In this document: positions 10,860 through 21,720 of the stretch, piece by piece
Position numbering within the stretch: the stretch's first letter is position 1
Layout: each line of letters begins with the position of its first letter
Assembly: GCA_012932865.1 (NCBI GenBank)
Contig: SAXG01000054.1
Span: forward strand, 248,001-312,000
Direction: 5' to 3'
Length of the DNA: 64,000 bases
Origin: Amylostereum areolatum
Lineage: Eukaryota; Basidiomycota; Agaricomycetes; Russulales; Stereaceae
Notes under the pieces: model-generated
Database searches by the model: none
What the model saw: the letters and a program-made list of their open reading frames with translations, nothing else
Told to the model about the DNA's origin: nothing
Position numbers and translations under genes: made by a program

Positions 10860-13081
10860 CTACCGCACTTTGAATATTTGAACGATCGCATCCTTCGGCG
10901 CGCTCGCCTCCACGTTCTCCCTGACAGAGTAATGGATCTCGACATCGAGCTCGCGCACGTTGTCCTTGCTCTTGCGACAATGGAACGTCCCGGCCACCAC
11001 CGTTCCTACGCACCCAAACCGATCAGCCCATCACACAAGCAACCACGACGAAAAGAACCCGACGTACCCTCCTCCACCAAGATCGGCTCCCGCAGCAAAA
11101 ACAGCGTGTGTTTCCAATGCGTGGGCACGCTCTGCGGACCCGTGCTGAAGCTCGTAATGAACGACTTCGTGCTCTGACTCTCCCTCCTCGACGGCCGCCG
11201 GTTGATCGGCCACACTTCCGCCACAGCTGCCGCGCCCTCCCTCGTCACCTGCACCTTCGTCTCCGGCGGAACGCGCTCGCCGTCCGGGGTGAAGAACGTG
11301 TCGAAATACAGCACGAGCGCGTGCACTTTCGTCTTGCGTTCCGCCGTCGACACGAGCGTGAACGGCGCCACGAAATCGAGTTGCCTGGGTGCGATGTCGC
11401 GGAGGTACAGGTCCTGTGTAGGCGGAACGCGGTCTGTCAGCGCGGCGCGAACGCCCTGTGGAGCGAGGAAGCGTGCACGCCACCGCACGCACCTTGATCT
11501 CCTGGGGCTCGCTCATCATCGTGTCCGGGCCGACGACGTCCACCACCGCTTCATCGTACACCTCCTCCGCCATGGCAGACAAGTCGTATCCTGGACGGCC
11601 AACCAACGTTCGATAGGAGCTCGCGACGCAACCGAAGGGTGGCACGTACCATAGATATCCGTCCAGAACGCGATCCGCTCCTTGAATATCTCACTCGCAT
11701 CACACAGCCCGAGCATCATCTTGCACTGGCTCGGCGCCATGACGCCCTCCGGCTTCAGAAAGCGGTCGCGCGCGCGGAGGACCGAGTCGAGCATGGATTC
11801 GTACAGCAGTGCGTATCCCATCCACTCCGAGATGATGATGTCCACGTGCGTGACGCCGTCCGGCAGGGTGATGTCCTCCACCTTTCCCTGTATGACGCTG
11901 CCACCCAGGCAAGTAACCAGGCGATTGAGACGAGAGGGGACTGGAGGAAGGGGGTGGAGGTACGTACGTGATCACGTCCTCCAGATCGTTCGCCTTGACG
12001 ATGCGGCGGGCTTTGACCGCGATGTTGCTCGCGTCGACGGCGAACACACGTTTGGCGCCCGCCCGCGCGGCGAAGAGAGATAGAATGCCGGTTCCACAGC
12101 CGACATCGAGGACGATGGCATCGCGGAACACGGCGGGGTTCGTCAGTATGAAGGAGGCGTATGTCGACGTGCGGATTTTGTCCTGGATCATGACCGCGTG
12201 AATGTCTGAGCACGACCGCGCGTCAGGATGGAGCAGATGGAGGACGAGAGGCGGCGCGTACCGTTTGCACCGTAGCTCTCGAAGTAATGCGTGTCGTCGT
12301 CGCGCGGGCTGGGGCCCGGGAGGGATGCGTCGGACGCGGTGATGGCCTCTTGGAGACGGGTGACGTCGAGGCGCTCGTGGACGAGGTTTTTGTAGTCGAC
12401 GAGGCCCTGCTGCGTCTGTGCAAGCTTCCTCTCGAGCGCCTTGATTCTCTTCGTCGCGGCGGCGAGGTCGGTGGGGGCGGGAGCGTCGTCATCGCTGTCG
12501 GACCAGTCGTCGGTCTGGTGCACTGTCGGTTCGGTTAGCACGATGCACCTGGTTTGCGTGGGCGAGGGTGCGTACGGAGAAGGGGGTCGTCTTCCAGCGC
12601 TGGCACGAGGTATTCGTCCGCCGCGAGGAACGGCTCGTCGCCGTTGAGCGCGAGCACCGCCGACGCCGACGCGTTCTACACCTTCGCTCGGTGAGAGATC
12701 ACGAGCACGAACGCCGCAGAGCCACGCACCTCCTTGCGGATGTAGTTGATCAGCCGTATACGGCCGTGAAAGTCGAGCGCTACCCAAAACGACGGGATCA
12801 GGAAATCGGATCAGCCTGCCAGCGGGATGGGCGGCGCACGCACCGAGCTTTGTGGACACTGCCTGGAGATCAAAGCCGTGCACCGTCTGATCGTCGGCGA
12901 GCGCGTCTGCGACCGAGGGTAGGGTCTTGTCTTCGAACAGGGACTTGCACGGCTGCTCGCTGTCCGATACCCAATCACTCCAGGTCTCCTCCTCCTCCTC
13001 AGGGCCTGCTGCTGACGAGTCCGTGTCGGTTTCGTTGTCGGAGACGACAGGGGTCGATGATGCTGGAATGTGGTGGCTCAT
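10860..13081 (-). CDS. protein arginine N-methyltransferase 3 (type I PRMT)
   Basis: Start MSHHIPASSTPVVSDNETD at 13081; stop TAG at 10860-10862. An acidic N-terminus is followed by the PRMT3-type N-terminal region (CKSLFEDKTLPSVADALA ... HGFDLQ ... FHGRIRLINYIRKE), an acidic linker and a coiled coil (KRIKALERKLAQTQQGL). The catalytic core follows: YFESYG, AdoMet motif I (VLDVGCGTGILSLFAARAG), the double-E loop (SEWMGYALLYESML) and the THW loop (VPTHWKHTLFLL). It ends AIVQIFKVR. Known role: asymmetric dimethylation of ribosomal protein S2 (uS5) in the cytosol. The C2H2 finger of animal PRMT3 is degenerate: only one Cys and one His of the motif remain. Introns separate the AdoMet motif from the double-E segment and split the N-terminal region at least three times. 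Alternative in-frame Mets extend to 13255 but look non-coding. Confidence 0.9.
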
Positions 13082-13915
13082 CGCGCGGGATTTTTTGGTG
13101 TCGTGGTAGCAGGGGGTTCGTGATGGAGATCGTAGCAGAGATGGGCGAGGGAGAGCTGAGAGGGGCGCAAGATGTGCGGAAAAATTCGTGAGGCCCTCGT
13201 CGATGGCAGCAGAAAAGTCGTTCCAAAAAGGGAAATGCTTTCCCATATGCACCATGGCCCACCCATCGAATCATTCTCGTCGTCTCGGACGCAACTACGC
13301 TCAGCTTGCTCATATCAGACGTCTGCTGTTCTCGAATCTTACATCGAGAGGCCAACTCCTGCGCCCAGAATTCTGCTCTCGAATACCCAGGCTGTGCTTC
13401 AGAGCGTTTTCCCAACAACAGACTCGTATGTGCTGGCAGCCGGACCCCCGCATCATCCGCCTTGTCGACGAACTCCCATGCAGGCCAACTGCGGCGAGCG
13501 AAGGGTCCAATTCTGCCAATGGTATGCACTCTTAATATGCCGATGAGAAGTTTGCCACCAACGTTGACAATAGGCTCAAGAGCGATATTCAACACCGGCA
13601 GTGCTCACGAAACCCCGTTCGCCCGAAATTTGTTCACTTATTTTCGATATACTTGCAGGGCTCGTGGCTCTATACCAGATGGAAGATCGTGTGTACGTTT
13701 ATCTAGGTCGAGCTACCGGCGGGATTGGTGGGAACCTCGGACTTAAATGACGCTCCCTTCGACCTATACCCTTGTATGATGGTACAAGTAGAACACTCCG
13801 CGCTGCGATAGCATCCATCCGTTACCGCAGCGGAATCTCTTCCCCTTTCACTTCAATCCCGCTAACATTTATCAGATCATTGTGTTCGGTCCCATCGACG
13901 ATTCCCCTCCTCCCC
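13082..13915. other. intergenic, no gene recognised
   Basis: The 5' flank of PRMT3. Open frames on both strands (up to about 200 codons minus, 146 plus) overlap one another and lack any signature. Confidence 0.4.
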
Positions 13916-14218
13916 ATGGCCACATCCTCGTCATCTACTTCTAGTGCCATGATGAAGCTACGGAGACGCCTCGACACCGTCACCACCATCTTTCGCTCCA
14001 AGCCCGCCGGCGCTGGACACGCTACTTAGCGCCACACTGCCTGCGAACGATTTGTCGACGTCGGCTTTCGCCACCGCGAACACACGGGTCTTCATCGAAT
14101 CCCAGATCGAATCGGCGCTCTACGCGCGGTCTGTCCGACGCATCCGAAGTAGAAGAAAACAATGCCGACATAGTCCTCGGGTGGCTCGCGTCGACGTACG
14201 GGTTCGACTTTATCGAAT
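13916..14218 (+). pseudogene. frame-disrupted small gene with YGF motif (family member A)
   Basis: It starts with ATG and a Ser-rich N-terminus then a basic helix (MMKLRRRLDTVTTIFRSKP). The frame closes at 14029. A +1 shift near 13998-14006 continues as LDTLLSATLPANDLSTSAFA..., and a second shift near 14128 gives GLSDASEVEENNADIVLGWLASTYGFDFIE and a stop. The segment ADIVLGWLASTYGFD matches the motif of the genes at 15163 and 17137. Either it is a decaying paralogue or two single-base assembly indels hide an intact gene. A further plausible exon (YREDANVMSVMNFKLELAKA, 14300-14378) lies downstream and may belong to it or to a separate gene. Confidence 0.45.
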
Positions 14219-15108
14219 AGACTGCCAGTGCGCAAACCTACTTGTAAGCCACCCCCCTTCCCCGATCGAGTCCCCGCTCGTCATTACTAACGACGCCTAT
14301 CGCGAGGATGCGAATGTGATGTCCGTCATGAACTTCAAGTTGGAGCTTGCGAAGGCGACGGGTGCTGACGAATGTTCGGTATGTCCGACGATACCGCTGT
14401 TCATCATAATCATAATCTCATCTTTCCTTGTGATTTTCTCTTGTGGCTCTTCGCAGACCTCCTCGCGACTTTTCCACCAACCTTACAGTTTTTGTGCAAT
14501 ACTTCTTCTCGTCCACCCGTGCCGTCCTACGCCTATGGAATGCCCTGTTTCAAACCGCTGCACGCACTGCCGCAGAACCTGACGCAAGGAACAACGAATA
14601 TCCTTTGTTCCAAGTTCGGATATCATACTCGCAGCACTGACGGCCAGGACTTAGAGATGGCTCACAAGGTGGGTGAATTATCGAACGTGACTCGACAGTG
14701 CCTCCCCATCCATATGCTGCACCCGCCGTATAAACGCCCATCCTTCTCACCGTCTGTTAGGCCCCATTTTGGTTCTTTCTTTCAGGGCATGCCTGATACC
14801 TCTGTGACTCACCGTTTCAACGTCCCCTCTTGGACGACCATGGTTTCAAAATACATATTCCATACCGCCGGCTCATCTGACCACACATCTGTGTCAATTA
14901 GGTATAATCTGTTACAATTACCCCGCCCCGCTAGCACGACGTCGACTCATATTCTCCATCGTGCCAACCAACAACCCTCTGCCCAGATGTAGGTACGTGG
15001 AATCTCACAATTGATTCGCACAGCAACTCATCGTAAGATATTCGCTTTAATTCTTCGCTATTCAGATGACTCGACCGTGATCTGCTTCAGCCCCCAATTC
15101 AATGACCG
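14219..15108. other. possible coding fragments of an unrecognised gene
   Basis: Two protein-like pieces can be read. 14265-14378 (VITNDAYREDANVMSVMNFK...) is followed by a GTATGT donor. After a CTTCGCAG acceptor near 14457 comes 14459-14640 (DFSTNLTVFVQYFFSSTRAV ... ISYSQH, stop). No family is recognised and the 5' end is unclear, so no CDS is drawn. Confidence 0.25.
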
Positions 15109-15114
15109 TATAAA
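15109..15114 (+). promoter_or_regulatory. TATA box of YGF-motif gene B
   Basis: TATAAA, 54 nt upstream of the ATG at 15163, in the context GACCGTATAAATGC. Confidence 0.55.
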
Positions 15115-15162
15115 TGCTCGACGAACTTGCCATTCGATACCCCCTCAGTCCAACTATCAACC

Positions 15163-15657
15163 ATGGCTAGCTCGTCCGACACGCCTGCATCGTCCAAGGT
15201 TTCCTTGCTGTCGCGCGACACGACTTCCTCGGCGTTCACCTCGAGCTCCAAAGGCAAGAAAAAGAGCGCAAAGGACTACCTCTCCCGCCTCAAGGCCGGT
15301 CTCGGCGGCAAGTCCTCTCCTACTGCCAGCTCGACCGCCTCTGCGTCGAGCGAGGGTCCCCCTTCCACGTCGAGTGGCCCGAGCGCGGCGTCGGCATCCA
15401 CCTCAAAATCGGTGCCGACCTACAAGACCTCGCTCGCGCCGGAGCGCGACTGGGACAAAGCCTTCGGAGAACTCGCGACATCGTACGGGTTCGCCGGGAC
15501 ACCTACTCCTGGCGGTCGTCCGGTCGCGCCGTCGAAGAAGTACAAGGCGCGCACTGCGCCGACGAATGTCACCCCTACTCCCGCTCCTCCCGCTCCTCCC
15601 GCTCCTGCCTCCAAGGCCGAGGACGTCGGAGAGGAACAGTCGGATGCGCAGAAGTAG
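15163..15657 (+). CDS. small low-complexity protein with a DKAFGELATSYGF motif (family member B)
   Basis: An intronless gene of 164 residues. The N-terminal 100 residues are Ser/Thr/Ala rich with a Lys patch (GKKKSAKDYLSRLKAGLGG). The only conserved-looking segment is WDKAFGELATSYGFAG (about residues 103-118). It is followed by a Pro/Ala-rich C-terminus (PTPAPPAPPAPASKAED). The same motif occurs in the frame-broken gene upstream and twice in the gene at 17137. No signal peptide or membrane segment is seen, so a cytosolic or nuclear, largely disordered protein is likely. Function unknown. Confidence 0.65.
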   Translation: MASSSDTPASSKVSLLSRDTTSSAFTSSSKGKKKSAKDYLSRLKAGLGGKSSPTASSTASASSEGPPSTSSGPSAASASTSKSVPTYKTSLAPERDWDKAFGELATSYGFAGTPTPGGRPVAPSKKYKARTAPTNVTPTPAPPAPPAPASKAEDVGEEQSDAQK

Positions 15658-17017
15658 GCGGCTAGAGTGGATGGGTCTTCGTGCGCAGTGAGTCCACCAC
15701 ACGCTTTTCGCTTCGTTGGACTTGAAGTTGGACGCTGCTGAACGGCTGCGCTTTTTGCAAGGCGCGCGATCACGTTATCGCGTTCTCGACGTTGACCAGT
15801 TGACCCTTCCCGATTCTCCACGACAAACTCCGTTCCGAGAACTTGAACGACATACGGTCTGCGCAAATGGTGCCAGAGGCTTTCTTCGCCTTTATTGCGC
15901 ATCTGCTAACCTGTTCGCTCAGGTTTGGTACGGGTTCGTGCAATAAACGATTAGAGTTAGAGCATTTATAGATCCAACTTCTTCATGACTTCTGTGCCTG
16001 ACCAGCAAACCTCCGCCTCGTTCAGATCACCTTACAAGTTGCAACCCTCGGCGTCCAGAACGTATCGCACGCGCAGTCCGGACCCAATTTCTTCAAGCCA
16101 GATAAGCAAGCTTTTCAGCCGCCCTGGGCAACGTTCCATACCATGCTGCGGATATCTTCACGTTGTACCGTGGCTTGTGTGCCGCAGTGCCTCTCCGCTG
16201 TCAGTCTTCTAGGCCCGAGTACTTGCCGTGAAGCAAGACCATCAGTAAAATAGCATGCCAAACCGAACAACTCTATTTTGGCGAGAAGAGTGATAGTTGA
16301 GTCAAAGACTCAAAATGAACATCGCTCTCGGACTTGTTCTCGGCAAACATCAGATCATCGGGATCTCATTGTTTGGGCGTCTAGATGAAAACGGGGCGGT
16401 CGGGCCGACGGTATGTGCGCAGTTTCATTGACGTCCCGAGGAGTTCGCCCCTTCCCTTCCACTATACCTTCCACATGCTTAGATCCACTCAAAACACTCT
16501 GGAGAGACTGTGCACAATTCTGGGGGCGTGTGGGATCCGCAGGCGTGTCGTTTAGGTACGGATGACTGGTCCAACACTCCAATGATAGCGTAAGTACTAA
16601 CATGGTCACTCGTCACTCGATGTAGGCGTTCAAACGAACCGGCATCGACCACCCAACTCTGCCACTTTTTCACAGTTCAAGCGTTGCACATTTTGACATA
16701 CATATCGCCCTGGATCTCACCCACCCGGAATCCCCATCGTCATGTCGATGCAAGCGCCCCGCAGATTTGCCTCGCCATCGACCGGCGGCATTCCTCCATT
16801 TTCAATCATGACTCGAGCTTCGAGGACTCCGCGCAGCTGACCGCAGCTTCATCTGCGAGTGACAGAGCCTGGGCGAGGGACGAAGGCAAGAACGTGGAAC
16901 TTGAACCATACAAGACGTCGTGACTCGCCCTTACTGCGCACGGGTTAGACTCGGATTTGTACTCGTAGGGAGCGCGCAGGTTGGCTTTCAACGGACCTGA
17001 TGTCCAACTGTCGCAGG
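15658..17017. other. intergenic between YGF-motif genes B and C
   Basis: No supported gene. A short Met-initiated frame at 16315 (MNIALGLVLGKHQIIGIS...) has no family match. Confidence 0.35.
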
Positions 17018-17024
17018 TATATAA
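17018..17024 (+). promoter_or_regulatory. TATA box of YGF-motif gene C
   Basis: TATATAA, 119 nt upstream of the ATG at 17137. Confidence 0.45.
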
Positions 17025-17136
17025 TCTAACTACGTCGCCCTCGGATCCTACAGCAGCTTTCCGCCCATCGCACTTCGCAGCACTTTCAACTCGTACCACA
17101 CTCACACAGCCGTCTACCATTTCCTCATCTCCAACA

Positions 17137-17685
17137 ATGTCTTTCTCCACATCTCACACCACCTCCAAGCCGAACGCGCTGCATTTCTACCCCAACGGGA
17201 TCGCCGACTCGAGTACGTTTTCCCCGACGCGTTTCAGCGGCGACACGCCTCTCAGGCTCATAACCCGTCCAGACGCCACCCTCGTCGGCCACTATCCTGC
17301 GCCCTCCGAGTCTCGTGCGCCCGCAAGGCGCACCGTCGACTACGACGCCGCGTTCGGAAACCTCGCCACCGTGTATGGATTCGGGGGCGCTCTCGCGGGC
17401 CCGCCGCCCGTCAACCCCTCAGGTTCCAGGTCTAGCGCGAGCAGGAAAGCCAAGACCGTACCCCTCCCCTCGACCGCGAGCGCGGGAGACGCCGCCTTCG
17501 GGAACGTCGCCACGGTTTACGGCGCGAGCGGCGCGTTCCCTGCGCCCGTCGACGCGTTCCCAGGCAAGAAATATGGCTCCACCCACGCGCACGCCGCCCC
17601 ACAGCCCCCACTGAGCGGCACCTCTGGTTCGTCCGGAAAGTCGACGGGGAAGTTTGGGTGCGGCCCTCCGTTCACACGCACGTAG
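17137..17685 (+). CDS. small protein with two AFGN(L/V)ATVYG motifs (family member C)
   Basis: An intronless gene of 182 residues, start MSFSTSHTTSKPNALHF. It carries two copies of the motif seen in gene B: YDAAFGNLATVYGFGG (about residues 71-86) and GDAAFGNVATVYGASGA (about 112-128). They are separated by a Pro/Ser/Arg linker, and each is followed by a Pro-rich spacer and a short basic patch (SRKAKT, GKKYGS). The rest is disordered-looking. The duplication inside one protein and the repetition across neighbours suggest a short recognition motif rather than a globular domain. No function is known to me. Confidence 0.65.
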   Translation: MSFSTSHTTSKPNALHFYPNGIADSSTFSPTRFSGDTPLRLITRPDATLVGHYPAPSESRAPARRTVDYDAAFGNLATVYGFGGALAGPPPVNPSGSRSSASRKAKTVPLPSTASAGDAAFGNVATVYGASGAFPAPVDAFPGKKYGSTHAHAAPQPPLSGTSGSSGKSTGKFGCGPPFTRT

Positions 17686-18295
17686 TGTCCGCGGTCGCTG
17701 CACAAGTCGGGGTCTCCGAGGTTCAACGTTCAACGTTCCATGTCGACAATTTGGGGGTTTCGCTCTCGGTCTCGCTATGCATATGCATTGCGTGCTCGCA
17801 CGCTTTGCAGCGCTTGCCCTACGGGCCAGGCGGTCGGGCGCGACGCCTGAGGGGAGCGGAAGATGGTTGTACTTGTGGGAAGGCTATACAATACGGTTTC
17901 GTCCAGTTGATCGTTCAGATTCCCCACTGCATGTCCTATACTCTATCGTCTCTCCTGCCAGATTTTCGTCAATTTTCCGCCCGGCGTTTACTCTCTACTA
18001 CTTCGGTTTCGACTCGTCGTCACGTTCATGCTATATGTTCCCTCGTCGTCTAGAATTGTCCAACACGGTATATGCAGTTATTTAGTTCGGTGAGCTTCGG
18101 ACGATCGAACCACATCTTTTCGAGGAAAATACCAACGATGGACTGGATCCATCCAAAAGGAGAACATCAAAGAAGTCATAGTGAAGCTGGCAAGTAGCCA
18201 GTCCAGAACGACCCCCATTCGCAACCCACGTACGCGTCCGTTCCAAAGCCACTCATCGTATATTCACATCTAGAAACCCTGTTGACATGTTGTCC
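17686..18295. other. convergent intergenic region
   Basis: Lies between the 3' ends of YGF-motif gene C and the Mpe1 gene. No gene recognised. Confidence 0.4.
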
Positions 18296-20961
18296 TTACT
18301 CCCAGTACCTCGCCACCTTGCCCCCGTCCCCCTCCGCGTCCGGGCCCGCGATCTCCAAAAAGTCCGACGGACGCTCGCGCTTCAGGTTCCGCCGCCGGTT
18401 GTTCAGCGGCAGACGCTGGTACGCCGACTCGACCCCGGGCTGCTGCTGGTTCGTGAACTGTCCGCCTTGGCCCTGCGGCCCCGCCTGTCCACCCTGCCCG
18501 CCACCCTGCCCTCCACCCTGCCCGCCACCTTGTCCGCCACCTTGCCCAACACCGCCGCCGCCGCCGCCGCCACCACCACCACCACCCCCGGGCCCCGCCC
18601 AGGCCCCACCCTGCTGCCCCACATTGAACCCAGGCGGTCCTTGCATACCCATGCCCATGCCCATGCCCATACCCATGCCCATCATCCCCGCACCCATGCC
18701 CATGCCCATGCCCATGTTCACGTTCAGGTTCAGGTTGAGCGCGGCGGCGACCGCCTGCGCCTGCGCGAGCTGCACCTGCAGGCTCTGGTACTGCGCCTCG
18801 GTCTGCTGGCGCACGGGCGGGGGCAGGCCCGCGTTCTGGAGCATGAGCGCGAGCTGCTGGAGCTGCGCCTGGAGCTGCGGGATCGTGTCCGCGATGAGCT
18901 GGTGCATCGCGAGGTCGTCCGCGAGCTGCGGGTCCAGGAAGAACGGGTTGGACGCGAGGTTGAGTGGGCGCGGTCGCGTCCGGAGCGGCGCTGGCGCTGG
19001 CGGCCGAAGCGGGCGGCGGGTGGGCGGCGGAGGCGTCGGCGGGCGTGGGCGCGGCGTCGGGCGCGGGGGTCTGCGGCGTCGAGCAGAGGGTGAGTCCAGG
19101 CGGGATGGCGAAGAGAGAAAACAACATGCAAACGCATTACCTGCGAGCCCGGCGTCCCGCTGCCGCCACCGCCACCGCCGCCCTCCTCCGCCTCCCGCTT
19201 GCTCGCCTCGATCTCCTTCTCGATGTACGCCGCCACGCGCGCGCGCACGGCCGCGTCGGCCACGAGCCGGTCCAGCGACGCGATCCGCGCGCCGCAGGCG
19301 GGGCATGCGAAGTCCTTCTCGAGCAGGTGCGTCTGCACGCACTCCTCGCAGTACACCGCGCCGCAGCACGGCGTGCGCACGGCGTCGCGCACCAGGCGGC
19401 GGTCGAGCGCGCACGCGAGCGCGGGGTCCGAGGGCGGGCGGTCGCGGATGTCGGCTTCGGTGAGGATTTTGGGGCGCGTGATGCGCTTTTGCCAGGAGGC
19501 GCTGGAGGGGGGGAGCGGTCAGAGATGGAGGAAGAGGAAGAGGAGCGGGAAGAAGGGGAGGGGGCGAGAGGGAGAGGGAGAGGGAAGGGGAAGGGACGCA
19601 CGAATCGGGCTGGGCGACGACGTAGCCGCCCTCGGGCGTGACCATCACGCCGGACTGGCCGTTGGCGGTCGCGGGGCTCTCGACGGCTTTGAGGAAGCTG
19701 CGCGGGATGCCGGTGGTGCGCTTGATGCGCGGCTTGTTGTCGAATTCGCGATCACTGTTCGTCGGGCAGTCTTGGATCCAGTGACCTGCGCGGTCGGTCG
19801 AACGTCAATAGTCAAGTCACGCCGCGAGAGGATTGGGGGGAACGAAAGGGGTAACAGGAACGGCAGATGGCGCAGGAGAGAAGGCAGGGAAAGACGCACC
19901 CTTCTTGCCGCATCGGTAGCAGACATAACTCGGCGGGAGCGGGCGGTCGCTGTGCGAGTGTTGGTGTGGTTGGAAAGGCTTGGCACCCCGCCCGCCGACA
20001 CCCGTGCCGCGGGGGTTGGTGTATATTCGCGTAGCGCTGAGGGAAGGGGAGGGGAGTGAGACCGCCAGGCAATAGAAGAAGAGACGACTGAACGCGTACT
20101 GGGACATTTTTTCCTGGGTTTCTTCCCAGTTGGCGGTCTGCGCCTGGAACATGGCGGCCATGGCGGCGGCTTCGTCGTCGGTGGCGGGGCCAGAGCCTGA
20201 TGAGGGGTTCGGGGCGGGCGTTGGCTGACGGGGGACGTCAGCGAGGCGAGAACACACATGGTAAAAACCGTGAGGAACGGAAGGCAGGAGGCATGAGAAA
20301 GCACGGGTTGGACGCGGGTCGGGCCACGAGGGGTGCACACGATGTGAAGAGCAGTATTTTCTTTGCGTATATTCGTTGGACATGACGGGAAGAGGGTATG
20401 GGACAGCGTGGAGGGACTACATGGAGCGAGAGGACGACGGACGAGAGCGATGTACACGACAGTCGCCACGACCGAAAGGGAGAATCTCTGCGCACCGTAT
20501 TCGATTTTGACGTCTCGTCCTTGGTGTCGAACCGTTTCGAGAGCCCGCCCTTACCCCAGCCACCGCCACCGCCGCCACCAGACGACCCGCTTTTCTCGCT
20601 CGCGGTGTTCGCGTTCGCAGCGGCGACGTACATGGCGGCCTTGCCCCTTCCGGGCCTCGCTGCGGGTATACGCTTGACGATGACCGACGATGAGCGCGGG
20701 ATGATATGCGAGTCGTCTTTGAGCTCTGCGAGAGCACGGGGAAACGGGCGACGGTCAGGAAGGCGTTGAAGGAGAATAGGGTCAGCGCGCACCTTCGCCT
20801 GTGGAATCGAGCACGGCGAGGTCGAAGTCGTTCGCTTTGGCGAGGTTGTGGGCGAGGATAATCTCGCGCTTGAGGTCGAAGACGGAGAGCCCGGTGCCGT
20901 CGAAGGTGATGCGGGACTCGTCTCGCTGGGATTTGAACTTGTAGAACACGGACGAGGCCAT
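18296..20961 (-). CDS. MPE1: Mpe1/RBBP6-type polyadenylation factor (DWNN + zinc knuckle + RING)
   Basis: Start MASSVFYKFKSQRDESRIT at 20961. Domains in order: N-terminal DWNN ubiquitin-like fold (FDGTGLSVFDLKREIILAHN ... HIIPRSSSVIVKRIPAARPG); CCHC zinc knuckle (YVCYRCGKKGHWIQDCP); the PRSFLK...GVMVTPEGGYVVAQPD segment; RING (CALDRRLVRDAVRTPCC ... CEECVQTHL ... ACPACGARI). The C-terminal tail has a helix (LADDLAMHQLIADTIPQLQA), a long Met-Gly repeat and a poly-Gly/Gln tract, ending KVARYWE. Known role: subunit of the cleavage and polyadenylation factor, with E3-like RING activity. After the RING exon the donor (GGCTCGCAG|gtaatg) and the only good acceptor leave the tail one base out of frame. 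A single-base discrepancy between 18957 and 19080 is needed. Confidence 0.87.
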
Positions 20962-21720
20962 GGTGGGAGGGAAAACGAATGGATTACGCGGGATATGGGT
21001 ATGCTAACAGGGGTAGGGCGGTCTACGGTTACGAAGCGTGTGTCGCGGGAGAGGAGAAGGCCGCGGGGGGCAGCGAGGAAAGAGTCGTCGTCGTCGTCGT
21101 GGACAGCGAGCAAGTCGTCGGCTTCTGCCGGGTTCTTGTGCCACGGCATGTTCCGAGTCTTCTTCGGCGTCCTCGGACTTCCGTTCTGAGACTGGCCATG
21201 TCACTTTTTCCTGCTCTTCCTGCATGTTGTCCATGTTGACGCCCGTCGTGCCCGTCCTTATAACATCGTCGCTCCCTCGCATGTGCATATATCCTCTCCC
21301 TTCCCCCCCCCAACTCCCTGAGCACCCGTTGTGGAATATAAAAACGAGTTCATCCTCTCTTTTTCCGACGTTTCATGCCGTGATTTTACTGCGTATCAAT
21401 GGGCTGCTTCCGCTTCCAGGTTCCTATCTTCCCAACATCTCCTCAAGAAACCTTCCACATCACGGTGATTCGTGAAGCTACACACAACGTCCTCGGGGTG
21501 CACATCCTACGACTGAACATGGGCCGAGGTGCGTCGATGGAATTTACGTTCCCGAGCGGTCAAATGACCCCCGCCCAGTCCGGACGCCGCAAACTCGCCC
21601 TCACAAGCCCTTCCGCCGAGCATCGTCTGATGTGCGGTCGTGAGCGCCTCCCAAGACGTTCAAAAACTTCCAGCGCCTCCCCCTGCCATACTCCACCCCT
21701 GCCATCGCTCACGAGTCCCC
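20962..21720. promoter_or_regulatory. divergent promoter region of Mpe1 and trehalase
   Basis: About 760 bp between two divergent start codons. A GAATATAAAAACG box on the plus strand near 21335 could serve the trehalase gene, although it lies about 380 nt from its ATG. The rest is unremarkable. Confidence 0.35.

Noticed and set aside
12188..13255. Start of PRMT3 at the upstream Met (13255)
   Set aside because: The added 58 residues (MVHMGKHFPFWNDF...) lack the acidic, disordered character expected. The Met at 13081 begins the typical N-terminus.
14372..14992. 206-codon plus-strand frame
   Set aside because: No signature, and it overlaps better-looking coding pieces in another frame with intron signals.
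18282..19463. 393-codon plus-strand frame opposite Mpe1
   Set aside because: A Cys/Pro-rich mirror of the Gly/Gln and Met-Gly repeats on the coding strand.
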